From Lacibacter cauensis (lineage in GTDB: Bacteria > Bacteroidota > Bacteroidia > Chitinophagales > Chitinophagaceae): a stretch of DNA of 64,000 nucleotides. Both the position numbers and the translations under genes were made by a program. Under the pieces are notes generated by a model, which saw only the letters and a list, made by a program, of their open reading frames with translations, did not search any database and was not told where the DNA came from. Location of the stretch: positions 248,001 to 312,000 of the forward strand of contig NZ_VLLE01000006.1 in assembly GCF_007830055.1 (NCBI RefSeq), written 5' to 3'. Position 1 is the stretch's first letter; the number at the start of each line of letters is the position of its first letter. Shown one piece after another: positions 1 through 9,977 of this stretch.

Positions 1-842
1 ACACGCCAGGGAAGCAACGGCGCTTTATCAATGGCATCAGTTGGGTTTGCACTCAACCCTTCCCACTGATAATAATCGAGGTTTACAATTTCATCCCAAT
101 CCTGCATTGCTTTTTGAATATCTGCAAAAGGGCGATCGATACAATATTGTCTTGGAACAACAAAAACCATATTGGCGCTACGCAACTCCAGCCATGGTAC
201 GCAGGAAGAACGGATTTGTGTTTGCCATGCAGCATTATCTGTTTGACCTAATACAAAATCGGGCGACTTCACCACGTTTGTAAACGACAGGTTTACAGGA
301 GTTGTAATGGGACGACCTGCAAAAATGTAAATATGTCCGCCATATAAATTCCGCAAATAATTACGGCCGGGATTTAATTGACTGCGTGTGTAAATAACCG
401 GATCACGTGGTGCGTTTTGAATGACTGAAAGATTATCCGTCCATGCACCAATCTGTACCGACAATGAATATTCGTTCTGCGGCACATCAATAATGACCAA
501 CTCTCCCGGTGCTGCATACAACCCTGTACTAAACTGGGGACTTGGCGGAACAGAAATACGCAACTCATCCTGCACATTGTTATAGTTCAGATTCATTGCA
601 AGATCAACTTTTATTCTCGGCTCCGAAGCACACACAAGGCCGGGAAAAACTCTCGCCTGTGCGTACTTGCTTGCATCAACATTTTTAATACTCGTATCGA
701 TGGTAATACTACTTACACTTGCACCATCGCCCGGTGTACCATCTTCAAAATCGTATGCATACTTTTTTCTGCAGGCAGTTACTGCCACTGTAAGCAACAG
801 TAAACAAACCGATAAACGCTTAACAAGCATAACAGCATTCAT
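1..842 (-). CDS. M60-type (enhancin-like) metallopeptidase lipoprotein, C-terminus outside window
   Basis: An open frame runs without a stop from the ATG at 840-842 to the window edge, giving about 280 residues. The start gives a lipoprotein signal peptide with the lipid Cys at residue 24 (AVTAC); the Met at 828-830 is an alternative. The body resembles the N-terminal part of Peptidase_M60 (PF13402): TGLYAAPGE, then QIGAWTD, then GRNYLRNLYGGHIYIF, the block that precedes the catalytic domain. The catalytic HExxH and its distal Glu would lie beyond position 1 and cannot be seen. Known M60 proteins of gut Bacteroidota act on mucin-type O-glycoproteins. It is the last visible gene of a 16-kb SusC/SusD operon, 44 bp after its neighbour, and the only recognisable hydrolase there. 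Family assignment is good; activity is inferred. Confidence 0.75.
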   Translation of the reverse strand, partial: MNAVMLVKRLSVCLLLLTVAVTACRKKYAYDFEDGTPGDGASVSSITIDTSIKNVDASKYAQARVFPGLVCASEPRIKVDLAMNLNYNNVQDELRISVPPSPQFSTGLYAAPGELVIIDVPQNEYSLSVQIGAWTDNLSVIQNAPRDPVIYTRSQLNPGRNYLRNLYGGHIYIFAGRPITTPVNLSFTNVVKSPDFVLGQTDNAAWQTQIRSSCVPWLELRSANMVFVVPRQYCIDRPFADIQKAMQDWDEIVNLDYYQWEGLSANPTDAIDKAPLLPWR

Positions 843-886
843 TTTATTCGTTTTATTATAACAGGTTTAATGAGTTGTTCTTTTTC

Positions 887-2647
887 TTAACCGCCACTTA
901 CATCGCTGTACGTAGGAATCCAGTTTTTTCCATCTAACCGCCATGAGCCGGGTACAGCAATTCCAAACCAGGCATAAATCTGTACTGCAACATCAACAGA
1001 GTTGGGAACTGTTTTGTATACAGGTTCCGATACCGGAGGACAAACATTGGCCGTAAGATCGTTGAAGCTTCCGGGTGAGTAACTGTCGAGTACAAGATCG
1101 TTCTGGTAAGCTGTCTGGTCTTTCATTTTAAATTGTCCGTTTTCGTTTACTACCGGAAAGCCTGGCCAGAATCCGAGCAGGTTATTGTAATACGTATTCG
1201 ATGCATCAATTGAAGTAGTACAGTACGTATTTGCAATGTATGTATCCGGTAACGCTACGTTGAAATAGCGGATATCGGTAATGTAGAAATTACCAAGCCC
1301 TGTAACATTATCGGGAGGAAGATTACCAATGGTAAGCGGTTGTGGACTGTTTAAGTTTCCATAACTGGTAATATCTCTTGTTGCAGCAGAAATACCTGAT
1401 GTATATAATACACCATCGGTATATGTATACACATTTCGGGCAGCACCTTCTTTTCTTACAACAACGGTAAGTGTATGCCACAAGCCATCAGCAATAACAT
1501 GTCCACGAATCTGCCGGTTACCCAAACCGGTTTGCCCAAAGTTTACCATCCAGTAATTTGCTTCTAGGAAAAATACCCACCCAACAACACCGCCGGAAAA
1601 AGAAGCACGCTTTGAAAGAAATGCCGGGTAGTAGTAATTGCCAGCCGGAATTTTTACTTTGCATTGCACCGTCATTTCGCTGGTTGCACCAATATCAAAT
1701 AACGACCCTGCAGTTACAGCTTTTGCTCTTCTGTTTTGCGATTGCGTACCTGAAAACTGTGGTGCTGTTCCGGTATAAGGAATCAATGCGCCTGGTCTTG
1801 TAAGTGCTTTACTGTTAAACCTTGGATTAAAACAAAAGAACATGGTATTGTGTCGTGTATCTTCAAAAGCAGACCATGAACCTGATGGATTGTAAACAGT
1901 ATTGCTTCCTTTGTTAGAAGTAATGATCACCATCCAGTTTTCTGAACTGAATGTAGAACGGCTTTTTAAAGCAGTTAAAATTTCACCAATGTAATTATCA
2001 ATTCTTAAGATCGCATCTTTGTAGTTTGCTGAATTGATACTATAAGAAGTAGCAGCCCCTGCCTTATCCACATCGTGAAACTGCGCCATCACCAAGTCGG
2101 AGTTTTGTGTACGCAACTCATTCTTCACTGCTTCTTTAACCGCAGCATCATCTTCATTAAACGACTCTTTTTTTGTTGCATCTGAAGCAAGTGCAGCTGC
2201 AAGTTCGTTTGAAGAAAAGAATGCAGTAGTACGTAAGCCCGGCTTTTCCTGTTTCATTCTTGTAAACAGCGAAGGATAATCTGCAAAACGATTATTACTG
2301 AAATCAGCACCCGTAACGTTATGCTTATTAACCCGCACACCTGTAAGCAGGTTAGCCCATCCCAGGCTATTGCTAACAGGAACATTGTCGTAATCACTCA
2401 ATGCATCCCATGAAAAGATTGAATAATCAACCAGGCTGTTCAGTACCGGCGGGTTTGCAACCTGCACCTGTGTACCTACAGCACCATCCACGATAATTAC
2501 AAGCGTTTTCGGATTTATAACTTTCGAAGAGTTGCCACCCGGTGCGTTTGCTTCTAAAGGATTCGGGAAAGACTTGTTACAGCTTGCTGCAAAATATCCT
2601 GCACCCGCAAAGAGTAAAAAAATCTTCAGATATTTTAAACGTTTCAT
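887..2647 (-). CDS. Alkaline-phosphatase-like/LamG lipoprotein (DUF4983 type), probably catalytically degenerate
   Basis: The 586-residue protein has a lipoprotein signal peptide (Cys23 after YFAAS). Residues ~48-290 follow the type I phosphodiesterase/alkaline-phosphatase fold: LVIIVDG with Asp54, a nucleophile-region segment ending NLLTG, and AQFHDVD. The block that normally reads SDHG, which supplies metal ligands, here reads TSNKG, so at least two ligands are missing. Residues ~310-470 look like a LamG/concanavalin-like beta-sandwich, and the C-terminal ~90 residues (YNNLLGFWPGF onward) match my memory of DUF4983. It lies between the DUF5008-like gene and the M60 gene in the operon. I infer a surface-exposed ligand-binding lipoprotein rather than an active phosphatase. 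The DUF number is from memory; the fold is clearer than the function. Confidence 0.65.
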   Translation of the reverse strand: MKRLKYLKIFLLFAGAGYFAASCNKSFPNPLEANAPGGNSSKVINPKTLVIIVDGAVGTQVQVANPPVLNSLVDYSIFSWDALSDYDNVPVSNSLGWANLLTGVRVNKHNVTGADFSNNRFADYPSLFTRMKQEKPGLRTTAFFSSNELAAALASDATKKESFNEDDAAVKEAVKNELRTQNSDLVMAQFHDVDKAGAATSYSINSANYKDAILRIDNYIGEILTALKSRSTFSSENWMVIITSNKGSNTVYNPSGSWSAFEDTRHNTMFFCFNPRFNSKALTRPGALIPYTGTAPQFSGTQSQNRRAKAVTAGSLFDIGATSEMTVQCKVKIPAGNYYYPAFLSKRASFSGGVVGWVFFLEANYWMVNFGQTGLGNRQIRGHVIADGLWHTLTVVVRKEGAARNVYTYTDGVLYTSGISAATRDITSYGNLNSPQPLTIGNLPPDNVTGLGNFYITDIRYFNVALPDTYIANTYCTTSIDASNTYYNNLLGFWPGFPVVNENGQFKMKDQTAYQNDLVLDSYSPGSFNDLTANVCPPVSEPVYKTVPNSVDVAVQIYAWFGIAVPGSWRLDGKNWIPTYSDVSGG

Positions 2648-2715
2648 GTATGACTGTTTTATAAGATCCAGGCATTACGCAATGCCGAATTATTTTTAAT
2701 AAAGTATCCGCTCTG

Positions 2716-4419
2716 TTAGTTATCCAACTTTAGTTTTACAATATCCCCTACCGGTTTACCATCGAACCTGTCGAAATCTCCAACCAGAATTACACCCGGT
2801 GTACCGTTGATTGTAATCTGTACCATGTCATTAATAATTCCACGAAACAAACCTGTGTTGTTGTAGCCAAGTGCCAGCGATCCATCGCTTTCCAGCACCA
2901 TAAAACCGGGGCGAACAACATATTTATCGGGCATTGTTACATAATTGTAATTGTAATGACTGAACGTACCGGCAACCAGAATTTTTCCATTGCTTAATTG
3001 TGCTGCAAACTCAGGAATACCGCCTAAGGTTTTTCCGAAACGGAAAGCTGCATCGGTAGTACCATCGGGGTTGATCATAACCACGCCGTTTGCATCCTGT
3101 CCGTTGTATTTTTTAAACGAACCAACCATCAAAATTTTATTTGTAACCGTATTGTAACGGATCTTGTTAATCGGCCCATCCGCTCCAACACCACCCGGGT
3201 TAAACGTAGCATCTACCAGCCCGTTGGTTGCATTGATGCGTGCAATGTAATTGGCAGTAGTTCCATTGTATGTAGTGAAGTTTCCAACAACAATTATTTT
3301 TCCATCGTTGAGTTGAACGGCATCATAAATAAATCCATTACCACCTTCATAGCCTTCTTTGGTTGCAAAATTGAAATTGAAAGTTGAATCAAATGCGCCG
3401 GTTGATTTCATGCGTATAAGCTGACGCACTTTAACCACATCGATCAACGGACCTGTTTTTGTTGAGCGCTCATAAAATGTACTTACATGGCTTGTGAAAT
3501 TTCCTACTACTGTAATATCGCCTGTTGTGGAGTTAACAAACATTTTACTGATGCCACCGGTTGTTCCTCCGTTTAAGGATGGTACCGTTGCCTGTCCATC
3601 ATTAGGTGCGTTTACCGGATCGGGATTGATAAGATCAACCACCTGTGTTTCCAATGCACCGGCTGATGTTAAACGTGTAATATTGTTGATACCGTTGGTT
3701 GTATCGTAACTGCCAAATGTACCTGCAAGCAAATACTGTCCGCTCGATTGTTGTATAACACTGCTTAAACTTCCTGCCACACCTGTTTTACCTACTTTCA
3801 TTTGATCTGACGATCCTGTTTTAAATTCACCATTTAAACCTACAACTACCATATTGGTAATAGGATTTGCAACGGTTGCGCTGTTTTGATAATTGCTGAA
3901 ACGGCCATACAGGAAATAGGAAGTGTTATCAGAACGCAGGAAGATACCTTTGATCTCACCATTTGAAACATAGGCATCGGTATTAAACGAAGCATCGATC
4001 GATACTTTTCCTTTAATAACAAAGGTTGGACCGAAGTAATACTCCCCATTAATGAGAACGTTGGCAGCACCTGTACTTGCGCCCAATGGCACTTTTACAG
4101 TAATTGCATTTTCTTCAACAGAAATAATTTCTGCTTCGGTAAGGTGTACAAAAAACTTAAACTGTCCTTCTTTACCTTTTAAACCTGTAACATTAAATTT
4201 TACAACAGAACCTTCGCTGCCAATTGCAGGATAAGGACCTCCATCGAGAAACTTCACCAACACTTTAGGCGGTGCAGGATAAACTTCAGCAGGCTCAACT
4301 TTCTGTTTTGTGCAGGAGGAAAAAAGTGCAGCTGCAAACAAACAACTGACTACTCCTAAAGCAAGGGTTGCGTGTTTTATTGTCATTGCAGAACTTCTTT
4401 TAATCGTTTGCTTTATCAT
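2716..4419 (-). CDS. DUF5008-like lipoprotein with delta-60/DUF5122 beta-propeller repeats
   Basis: This 567-residue protein is a predicted lipoprotein with Cys36 after LFSS. Starting at Met12 (4386) would give a more usual 25-residue signal, so that start is a real alternative. After the signal comes an IPT/TIG-like beta domain (residues ~48-135), then five or more repeats of the type 'GKIIVVGNFTTYNG...ARINATNG-VDATFNPG', typical of delta-60/DUF5122 propeller blades. Examples lie around the segments VVGNFTTYNG, MVGSFKKYNG, VAGTFSHYNY and LVGDFDRFDG. No catalytic motif is visible. It is 26 bp downstream of a FAS1 lipoprotein gene in the operon. It is likely a surface binding protein of the locus. 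The DUF5008 name for the N-terminal domain is from memory. Confidence 0.65.
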   Translation of the reverse strand: MIKQTIKRSSAMTIKHATLALGVVSCLFAAALFSSCTKQKVEPAEVYPAPPKVLVKFLDGGPYPAIGSEGSVVKFNVTGLKGKEGQFKFFVHLTEAEIISVEENAITVKVPLGASTGAANVLINGEYYFGPTFVIKGKVSIDASFNTDAYVSNGEIKGIFLRSDNTSYFLYGRFSNYQNSATVANPITNMVVVGLNGEFKTGSSDQMKVGKTGVAGSLSSVIQQSSGQYLLAGTFGSYDTTNGINNITRLTSAGALETQVVDLINPDPVNAPNDGQATVPSLNGGTTGGISKMFVNSTTGDITVVGNFTSHVSTFYERSTKTGPLIDVVKVRQLIRMKSTGAFDSTFNFNFATKEGYEGGNGFIYDAVQLNDGKIIVVGNFTTYNGTTANYIARINATNGLVDATFNPGGVGADGPINKIRYNTVTNKILMVGSFKKYNGQDANGVVMINPDGTTDAAFRFGKTLGGIPEFAAQLSNGKILVAGTFSHYNYNYVTMPDKYVVRPGFMVLESDGSLALGYNNTGLFRGIINDMVQITINGTPGVILVGDFDRFDGKPVGDIVKLKLDN

Positions 4420-4445
4420 GAAAAAATGCTTTCGCTTTTTTAAAA

Positions 4446-5159
4446 TCAGTAAATAATTCCTTTATCAAATACATCTTCGATAAACTGCCCGGTTGCAAAA
4501 CCAAAGAAATGATTGGGATAGTTTAACACATGTACATACCCGTTTTTAGGAGCTACGTTTACAGAAGCTACAATTGCCGAATACCAACTGTTATAATCTC
4601 TTGGTGCCGATACAGAAGGAATAAACGAAATCATCAACTGCCTGTAACCTGCATATTTTACACCGCCGGCATCATTGTAGATAACACCAATGTTCATAAT
4701 GTCGCCGAGATAAGAGCTATAGATCTGCCCGGGGTAAGCCGACAGGTTTCCGGGATCGAGTTGCGGGAAGTCATTCATGGAGCGAGAGCTTTTGAAGAGG
4801 TAACGGCAGAGTTGCTTCTTCCACACCTCTGGTTTTATCTGCTCCAGCTTTGTAACACGTCGTTGGCCTTTTTCATCAAGCTTCGCATTTAATACACGGA
4901 TTGTATTACTGATACAGGAATCGTTGGGCGCAAAAAAGGTAATGGTTTCAGTACTAAATACATTTTCCATGCCTGCAATACGAATAACCTTCAGCAACGA
5001 ATCCCAGCTTTTTGGTTTCGATTTCAAATAATCCAATACCGTACCATCATAATCAGGTGTATGCTTTCCGGTGTTGGTGAAATAATCTTTTTTCTGACAA
5101 CCAACTGCAATGGTTGTAAGGATAACAGCAACGATGAGGAAACGATTCATATATTTCAT
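4446..5159 (-). CDS. Fasciclin (FAS1) domain lipoprotein
   Basis: The 237-residue protein has a lipobox signal (Cys21 in TIAVGC) followed by one FAS1-like domain. The H1 motif is visible as ETITFFAPNDSCI at about residues 72-84, preceded by a 'YLKSKPKSWDSLLKVIRIAGM' type helix. FAS1 domains mediate adhesion and binding to polymers or proteins. The H2 region near the C-terminus (NGYVHVLNY) is the usual 'NGVIHVID' equivalent. It follows a SusD gene by 32 bp and is followed by the DUF5008-like gene. A second FAS1 lipoprotein sits at the equivalent place after the other SusC/SusD pair, so these look like duplicated modules. The binding partner is unknown. Confidence 0.75.
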   Translation of the reverse strand: MKYMNRFLIVAVILTTIAVGCQKKDYFTNTGKHTPDYDGTVLDYLKSKPKSWDSLLKVIRIAGMENVFSTETITFFAPNDSCISNTIRVLNAKLDEKGQRRVTKLEQIKPEVWKKQLCRYLFKSSRSMNDFPQLDPGNLSAYPGQIYSSYLGDIMNIGVIYNDAGGVKYAGYRQLMISFIPSVSAPRDYNSWYSAIVASVNVAPKNGYVHVLNYPNHFFGFATGQFIEDVFDKGIIY

Positions 5160-5191
5160 CTGCTTTGTTTTATTTTATTACAGTTCGTTTT

Positions 5192-6748
5192 TTATTGCCA
5201 GTATGTATTTAACGTCATACCAGGATTGTTGATCAACGCCGATGGATGAATAGGCCATGTCCATGCTCCTGCTTTAAATTGTTCTACTGTACAGTGGTAG
5301 CCAAATTTGTATGATGGATCGATGATGCGTTTTGTACGTACTACATCAAACCAGTAATGACCTTCGCCCAGTAACTCACGGCAGCGCTCATAGAAAATAT
5401 CTGTTTTCAATTCTGCTCCTGTACTTGTAATAGGTGCAGCCGCTGCCCTATTGCGTACAATATTTAATTTTTCCTTTGCCTTGCCATCGTTACCAAGATT
5501 TGCCAATGCTTCTGCATGCAATAAAATAGCATCCGTGTAACGGAAGATGATCTGGCTCGCATCAAACGAAGTACCATCTACCGAATTGGGATCACGGTTT
5601 ACAAAAAACTTCAGCATTTTAAAATTCCTGTTACCGCTATACATGGTCGATACATCAAACCAATAATCGGTACGCTTATCGGCCTGCCCTACCGGGTAAA
5701 TTGTTTCCATGAACTTTGTATCGTAACTGATGTACGGATGTGTTGGATCGGGGGCCAAACGATTATAATAAACCAGGTCGTAATAGTAAGACCATCCAAA
5801 CGATTCGCCATAGTTTGCATTCTGTGGTACTTCAAACAAACCTTCTTTCGAACGCCCTTTAAAGATTTCACCATTTCGTTCTAATGGCAACAACGCATAG
5901 GCACCACCATTTTCGTTGTACAGTTCGTCGCCTAATGCATCCACAGCTTCGTAGTAAGCTTTCTCATTACCTGTATCAAACCCTGCAAGCCACATGTTAA
6001 TGTGCATCAGTAATGCAAGTGCCGAACCACGCATTCCTCTTACAGCAACAAACACAGGATCTTTATAGGTCCATGGCAAATCATCCTTCACAGCCATCAA
6101 ATCTTCACGGCACTTCTTCAACACCTCTACCATTGGCATACGTTTCAACGGCGCACTGTGGTAGGCATCGGTATAATATGCAACATCGCCCCACTGACGA
6201 ACCATCAGGAAATAAGCCATGTTACGGATGAAGATTGCTTCTGCTTTGTACTGTCTTTTTTCTTCTGCTGTTAATGAAGGATCTGGTACGCCGTCAACAC
6301 GATCAACTGCAATGTTTGCTGCTGCAATTACTTTATAAAACTGATCCCATTGGCTAAACCGAATCATATTAAACACACGGTACCAGTTGTTACCGCCACT
6401 CGGAGCATCAACAAATAATGCTTTTATGTTATTGTTTGATAAGTTGGCAACATAGGTACGTCCCCAACCTATCTCTGTATTTTCTTTTGCCATGCCCCCA
6501 CGTAAATCGCCGCTGAAAGCAAAGAAGGGAAAGTTGAACGAGCTGGCATCGGCTTTCATATCGAGCCTTGCAACAGATTTGCGCAGGAGCTCGTACATAC
6601 CATTCGTATAGTTTTCCAGATCAGTTTTTGTTTTCCAGAAATTATTACCCGATAACGCATTCGGCGGATCGAGACTTAAAAACTTTTTGCAACCACTACC
6701 CACAAGGAGCAATGTGGTAACTACAAGTATGCTGATAATACGTTTCAT
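5192..6748 (-). CDS. SusD/RagB-family nutrient-binding outer-membrane lipoprotein
   Basis: SusD-like surface lipoprotein that would cap the SusC channel encoded just upstream (6771-9929). I chose the ATG at 6748, 22 bp after the susC stop. The upstream Met at 6784 would overlap susC and extend the n-region with charged residues. From 6748 the protein has 518 residues, a signal ending LLLVGSGC, and the usual start of the mature part (KKFLSLDPPNALSGNNFW). The alpha-helical SusD C-terminal hallmark is present: ERCRELLGEGHYWFDVVRTKRI-like pattern, and the family's closing 'WPIHPSALINNPGMTLN' segment. Ligand specificity cannot be read from sequence; the neighbours suggest a glycoprotein or peptide. 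Confidence 0.93.
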   Translation of the reverse strand: MKRIISILVVTTLLLVGSGCKKFLSLDPPNALSGNNFWKTKTDLENYTNGMYELLRKSVARLDMKADASSFNFPFFAFSGDLRGGMAKENTEIGWGRTYVANLSNNNIKALFVDAPSGGNNWYRVFNMIRFSQWDQFYKVIAAANIAVDRVDGVPDPSLTAEEKRQYKAEAIFIRNMAYFLMVRQWGDVAYYTDAYHSAPLKRMPMVEVLKKCREDLMAVKDDLPWTYKDPVFVAVRGMRGSALALLMHINMWLAGFDTGNEKAYYEAVDALGDELYNENGGAYALLPLERNGEIFKGRSKEGLFEVPQNANYGESFGWSYYYDLVYYNRLAPDPTHPYISYDTKFMETIYPVGQADKRTDYWFDVSTMYSGNRNFKMLKFFVNRDPNSVDGTSFDASQIIFRYTDAILLHAEALANLGNDGKAKEKLNIVRNRAAAAPITSTGAELKTDIFYERCRELLGEGHYWFDVVRTKRIIDPSYKFGYHCTVEQFKAGAWTWPIHPSALINNPGMTLNTYWQ

Positions 6749-6770
6749 CTTTTTCGTTTTTCTTTTACAA

Positions 6771-9700
6771 TTAAAACTGAACATTTAAACCAACTGCATA
6801 ACTCCTTGCATTGGGATAACCACCGGAATTATCTCTGCCCAACTGCGTAACCAGTTCCGGATCGGGGCCACTGTAATTTGAAAATGTATAAACGTTGTTT
6901 ACCGTTAATGTTAAGCGGCAGGATGTCATATGCAATCTGCTGATCATTTTCCTGTCGAGATTGTATGCAAGCACAACGTTGTTAATTTTCCAGTACGAAC
7001 CATCTTCAAGGAACAAAGTTTGGTTACTGCGGAATGGTTGCATTACACCAGCTCTTCTGAAATCGAATGGATTTGGATATTGTGCATTCGGAGTACCACT
7101 TCCTTTATCGAAAGCTGATGGTTTCCAGTAATTGTATTGATCAATTGGCACCAATGCACCCGGTGTTGTAGGACGGCTGAAGTTTTGCATGGTTTGCGAC
7201 AAGGATGCATTCAGCAGATCACGAAACAAGGTATACGATGCATTGATGTTTAACTGGAAGTTTTTATACTGCATCTGCGACAGAATACCACCTGTTACTT
7301 TTGGTATTGGATTACCAATCGGCAACAGATCTTTTTCATCAATGATATAGTCGCCGTTTACATCTGTCCAACGTGGATCACCACCCTGGAAATAATAACC
7401 GGTACCTGAACCCAACTGCTGACGTTTACCTGTTGCAATGTTTACAGGCACATCGCCCGTGTTTGCATATACGCCTTGCGTATGATAAATAAGATTGGAA
7501 ATTGCACTGCGGCCTATTCTGTAAACAATCGGCACATTACTTCCTCCGTCTGTAATTTCCTGGCGAATCTGGCGCAGGTTATCAGGCAGTTTGGTTAGTA
7601 TTTGTTTGTTGATGGCACCGTTTACTGAAAGCGTCCATTGAAACGGTTTGCTTTGTTTAAACATACGCATCATAGCCGACCATTCCATACCATAGTTTAC
7701 AAGACTTACTGCATTTGTCTGTAATTCGTTAAAGCCACTGGTGTTCGCCAGTTGAATACGCATGATCTGGTTATCAATAGAACGGTAATAGGTTTCGTAG
7801 GTTAATTGTAAAGCATTATTGAAGAGACCTACCTCAACACCTCCATTTGTTTGTGTTTGTGTTTCGGGTAAAAAGTTTTCATTGGGTACCGTTGCATAAT
7901 CAATAGCAACAGTTGGATTATTGTTATATGGTAAACCAACAATATAACGTCCATACGTATCGAAGATGCTACCTGTTGGTTTAATATTACGGCCCCACGA
8001 TACTCTTGCAGAACCATAACTCAACCAGCTAACTTTCTCCAGCCATTTTTCACGGTTAAAATTCCAGCGTGCGCTTACAGATGGATTTTGCGAATATGGT
8101 TGCTTTGAACCTGTTGTTGACAAACCATCGAAACGGAAATTGAAATCGAGTACATATTTCCGATCGTAGTTGTAAGAAACCGATCCACCGTAACCATGCT
8201 GTCTTGTTTCACGGATATTATTCAATGTACCGCCACGAGAGCTTGCCCAACCGTAACCGATTGGTCCGGTTATCTGATCATTTGCTGTGCGATCAAGACT
8301 GATCACGTTTGCCTGGAAACCATAGGTATTAATTTCATTAAACACATAGGCATTCAGATTGTGCAGGTTATACAATGTTTTGGTAAAGTTGATCAGCGAC
8401 CTGTTATATAAAGTATATGTTCGGTCGTTATAGCTGTACGACTCTGATGATCCGTTACTGAGAAATGAAGGAGTAAACCTGTCGGCTGTACCGGAAATAA
8501 AGTTGTAGCTAAGCAGGTTACCAAAACGAATACCTTTAATTGGCTCGTACGATATGTCGAGGCTTGTAGCAATATTTGCTGTTTTGTTATTGTTGATTAC
8601 TCTCGATGCCGCCAATGCGCTGTTGTTCTCCGAAAACAATGATGGCGGCGGCAATAACGAAGAGGATGAACCTCCGCTTGCTATACCTGTTTGGATCAAT
8701 CCTACACCACTACCGTTTTGCTTTTGCCCAAGTGAACTCGACAGGTTCATTTGTACACGCAGCTGGTTGGTTGGTGCATACTGTGCATTCATGCTAAGAC
8801 CATAACGTTTAAACCCTGTGTTCTGCACAATACCGTTTTCCTGGTAATAGTTGAGGTTGGTTTTATAGTTGAACCGATCATCGCCACCACGTATACTCAG
8901 GTTGTGCTGCTGGTTATAAGTGGTACGGTAAAAATAATCCTGCCAGTTTGTGGCGTTGTTGTAATACGGATTAAGGCTATCGGATAAAAACGGGGTTTGA
9001 TTGATCAGCGCCTGTGCCGCAGCGGCCGATGTATCATAATCTAAAATGGTACGTATGCGGAACAAACGTTCCTCTTTACCACCAATTACATCACGCAGAC
9101 GGGGCGGAGCTTTTACAAAGAAGTTAGTTGAGTATTGTACAATCGGCACTTTCGATTTACCTCTGCGTGTGGTAACAATAATAACACCGTAAGCAGCTCT
9201 TGCACCATATACAGAAGTGGCAGCAGCATCACGCAATACTTCCATCTGCTCAATATCTTCAGGTGGTATTAATGCCAACGGATTAATACCGGCACCTCCA
9301 CCCTGGAAACCATATTCGTAATTTGTATTTAAATCTACAGGTACACCATCAATAACAAACAAGGGTGATGTTGGTGTTAAGAAACCATCACTGCTTACGT
9401 TAATACTGGAAACACCACGTAAGTTAATAGTGCCCATACCACCCGGCGAACCGGAGTTGTTTTGCACGTTTAACCCGGCCACTTTACCCTGCAACAATTC
9501 CACAACGTTCGATACAGGTACATCCTGTAAAGCCTTACCGCTGATAACAGCACTTGAGCCTGTAGCTGTTTCTTTTGTTTTTTGGCGGAAGCCCTGTATA
9601 ACCACTTCCTGCATGGTATTATCCTTTACAGACATAGTGATTGATACAGAAGATGTGCTTGCCATAAATGTTTTGCGAACAGCAGCGTAGCCGGAGTGTG

Positions 9701-9929
9701 TAAATACAAGCTCGGCACCTGCATCGATAGTTACAGTAAACGCACCGTTTGCATCGGTAGTTGCAATTGTTTTAGAAGGCTTGCTTGTAGAAACAGTTAC
9801 ACCCTGCATTGCGGTTTGTTGTGCATTGTCTTTTACAACACCCTTTACAGTAATTTTATTCTGTGCGTGCGTAGGCACAGCAAAAAGAAGCAGGCAAGCC
9901 AGCACGCCTATACAGGGTAACCATTTCAT
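6771..9929 (-). CDS. SusC/RagA-family TonB-dependent outer-membrane transporter
   Basis: The start at 9929 gives MKWLPCIG..., a Sec signal peptide ending THAQ; an in-frame Met at 9965 would add 12 charged residues. The 1052-residue protein has a carboxypeptidase-regulatory-like N-terminal domain (ITVKGVVKDN...GVTVSTSKPS, residues ~25-105), a TonB-box-like EVVIQGF, a plug with LLQGKVAGLNVQNNSGSPGG and INLRGVSSI, then a 22-strand-type barrel ending in an aromatic residue (SYAVGLNVQF). It is the energised import channel partner of the SusD gene that follows. It is 48 bp downstream of the DUF5007-like gene in the same operon. Family is certain; the substrate is unknown. Confidence 0.95.
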   Translation of the reverse strand: MKWLPCIGVLACLLLFAVPTHAQNKITVKGVVKDNAQQTAMQGVTVSTSKPSKTIATTDANGAFTVTIDAGAELVFTHSGYAAVRKTFMASTSSVSITMSVKDNTMQEVVIQGFRQKTKETATGSSAVISGKALQDVPVSNVVELLQGKVAGLNVQNNSGSPGGMGTINLRGVSSINVSSDGFLTPTSPLFVIDGVPVDLNTNYEYGFQGGGAGINPLALIPPEDIEQMEVLRDAAATSVYGARAAYGVIIVTTRRGKSKVPIVQYSTNFFVKAPPRLRDVIGGKEERLFRIRTILDYDTSAAAAQALINQTPFLSDSLNPYYNNATNWQDYFYRTTYNQQHNLSIRGGDDRFNYKTNLNYYQENGIVQNTGFKRYGLSMNAQYAPTNQLRVQMNLSSSLGQKQNGSGVGLIQTGIASGGSSSSLLPPPSLFSENNSALAASRVINNNKTANIATSLDISYEPIKGIRFGNLLSYNFISGTADRFTPSFLSNGSSESYSYNDRTYTLYNRSLINFTKTLYNLHNLNAYVFNEINTYGFQANVISLDRTANDQITGPIGYGWASSRGGTLNNIRETRQHGYGGSVSYNYDRKYVLDFNFRFDGLSTTGSKQPYSQNPSVSARWNFNREKWLEKVSWLSYGSARVSWGRNIKPTGSIFDTYGRYIVGLPYNNNPTVAIDYATVPNENFLPETQTQTNGGVEVGLFNNALQLTYETYYRSIDNQIMRIQLANTSGFNELQTNAVSLVNYGMEWSAMMRMFKQSKPFQWTLSVNGAINKQILTKLPDNLRQIRQEITDGGSNVPIVYRIGRSAISNLIYHTQGVYANTGDVPVNIATGKRQQLGSGTGYYFQGGDPRWTDVNGDYIIDEKDLLPIGNPIPKVTGGILSQMQYKNFQLNINASYTLFRDLLNASLSQTMQNFSRPTTPGALVPIDQYNYWKPSAFDKGSGTPNAQYPNPFDFRRAGVMQPFRSNQTLFLEDGSYWKINNVVLAYNLDRKMISRLHMTSCRLTLTVNNVYTFSNYSGPDPELVTQLGRDNSGGYPNARSYAVGLNVQF

Positions 9930-9977
9930 TGCAGTTATTTTTTTGCTTTTGTTTATACTTAACATGTGTGTCCTGTA

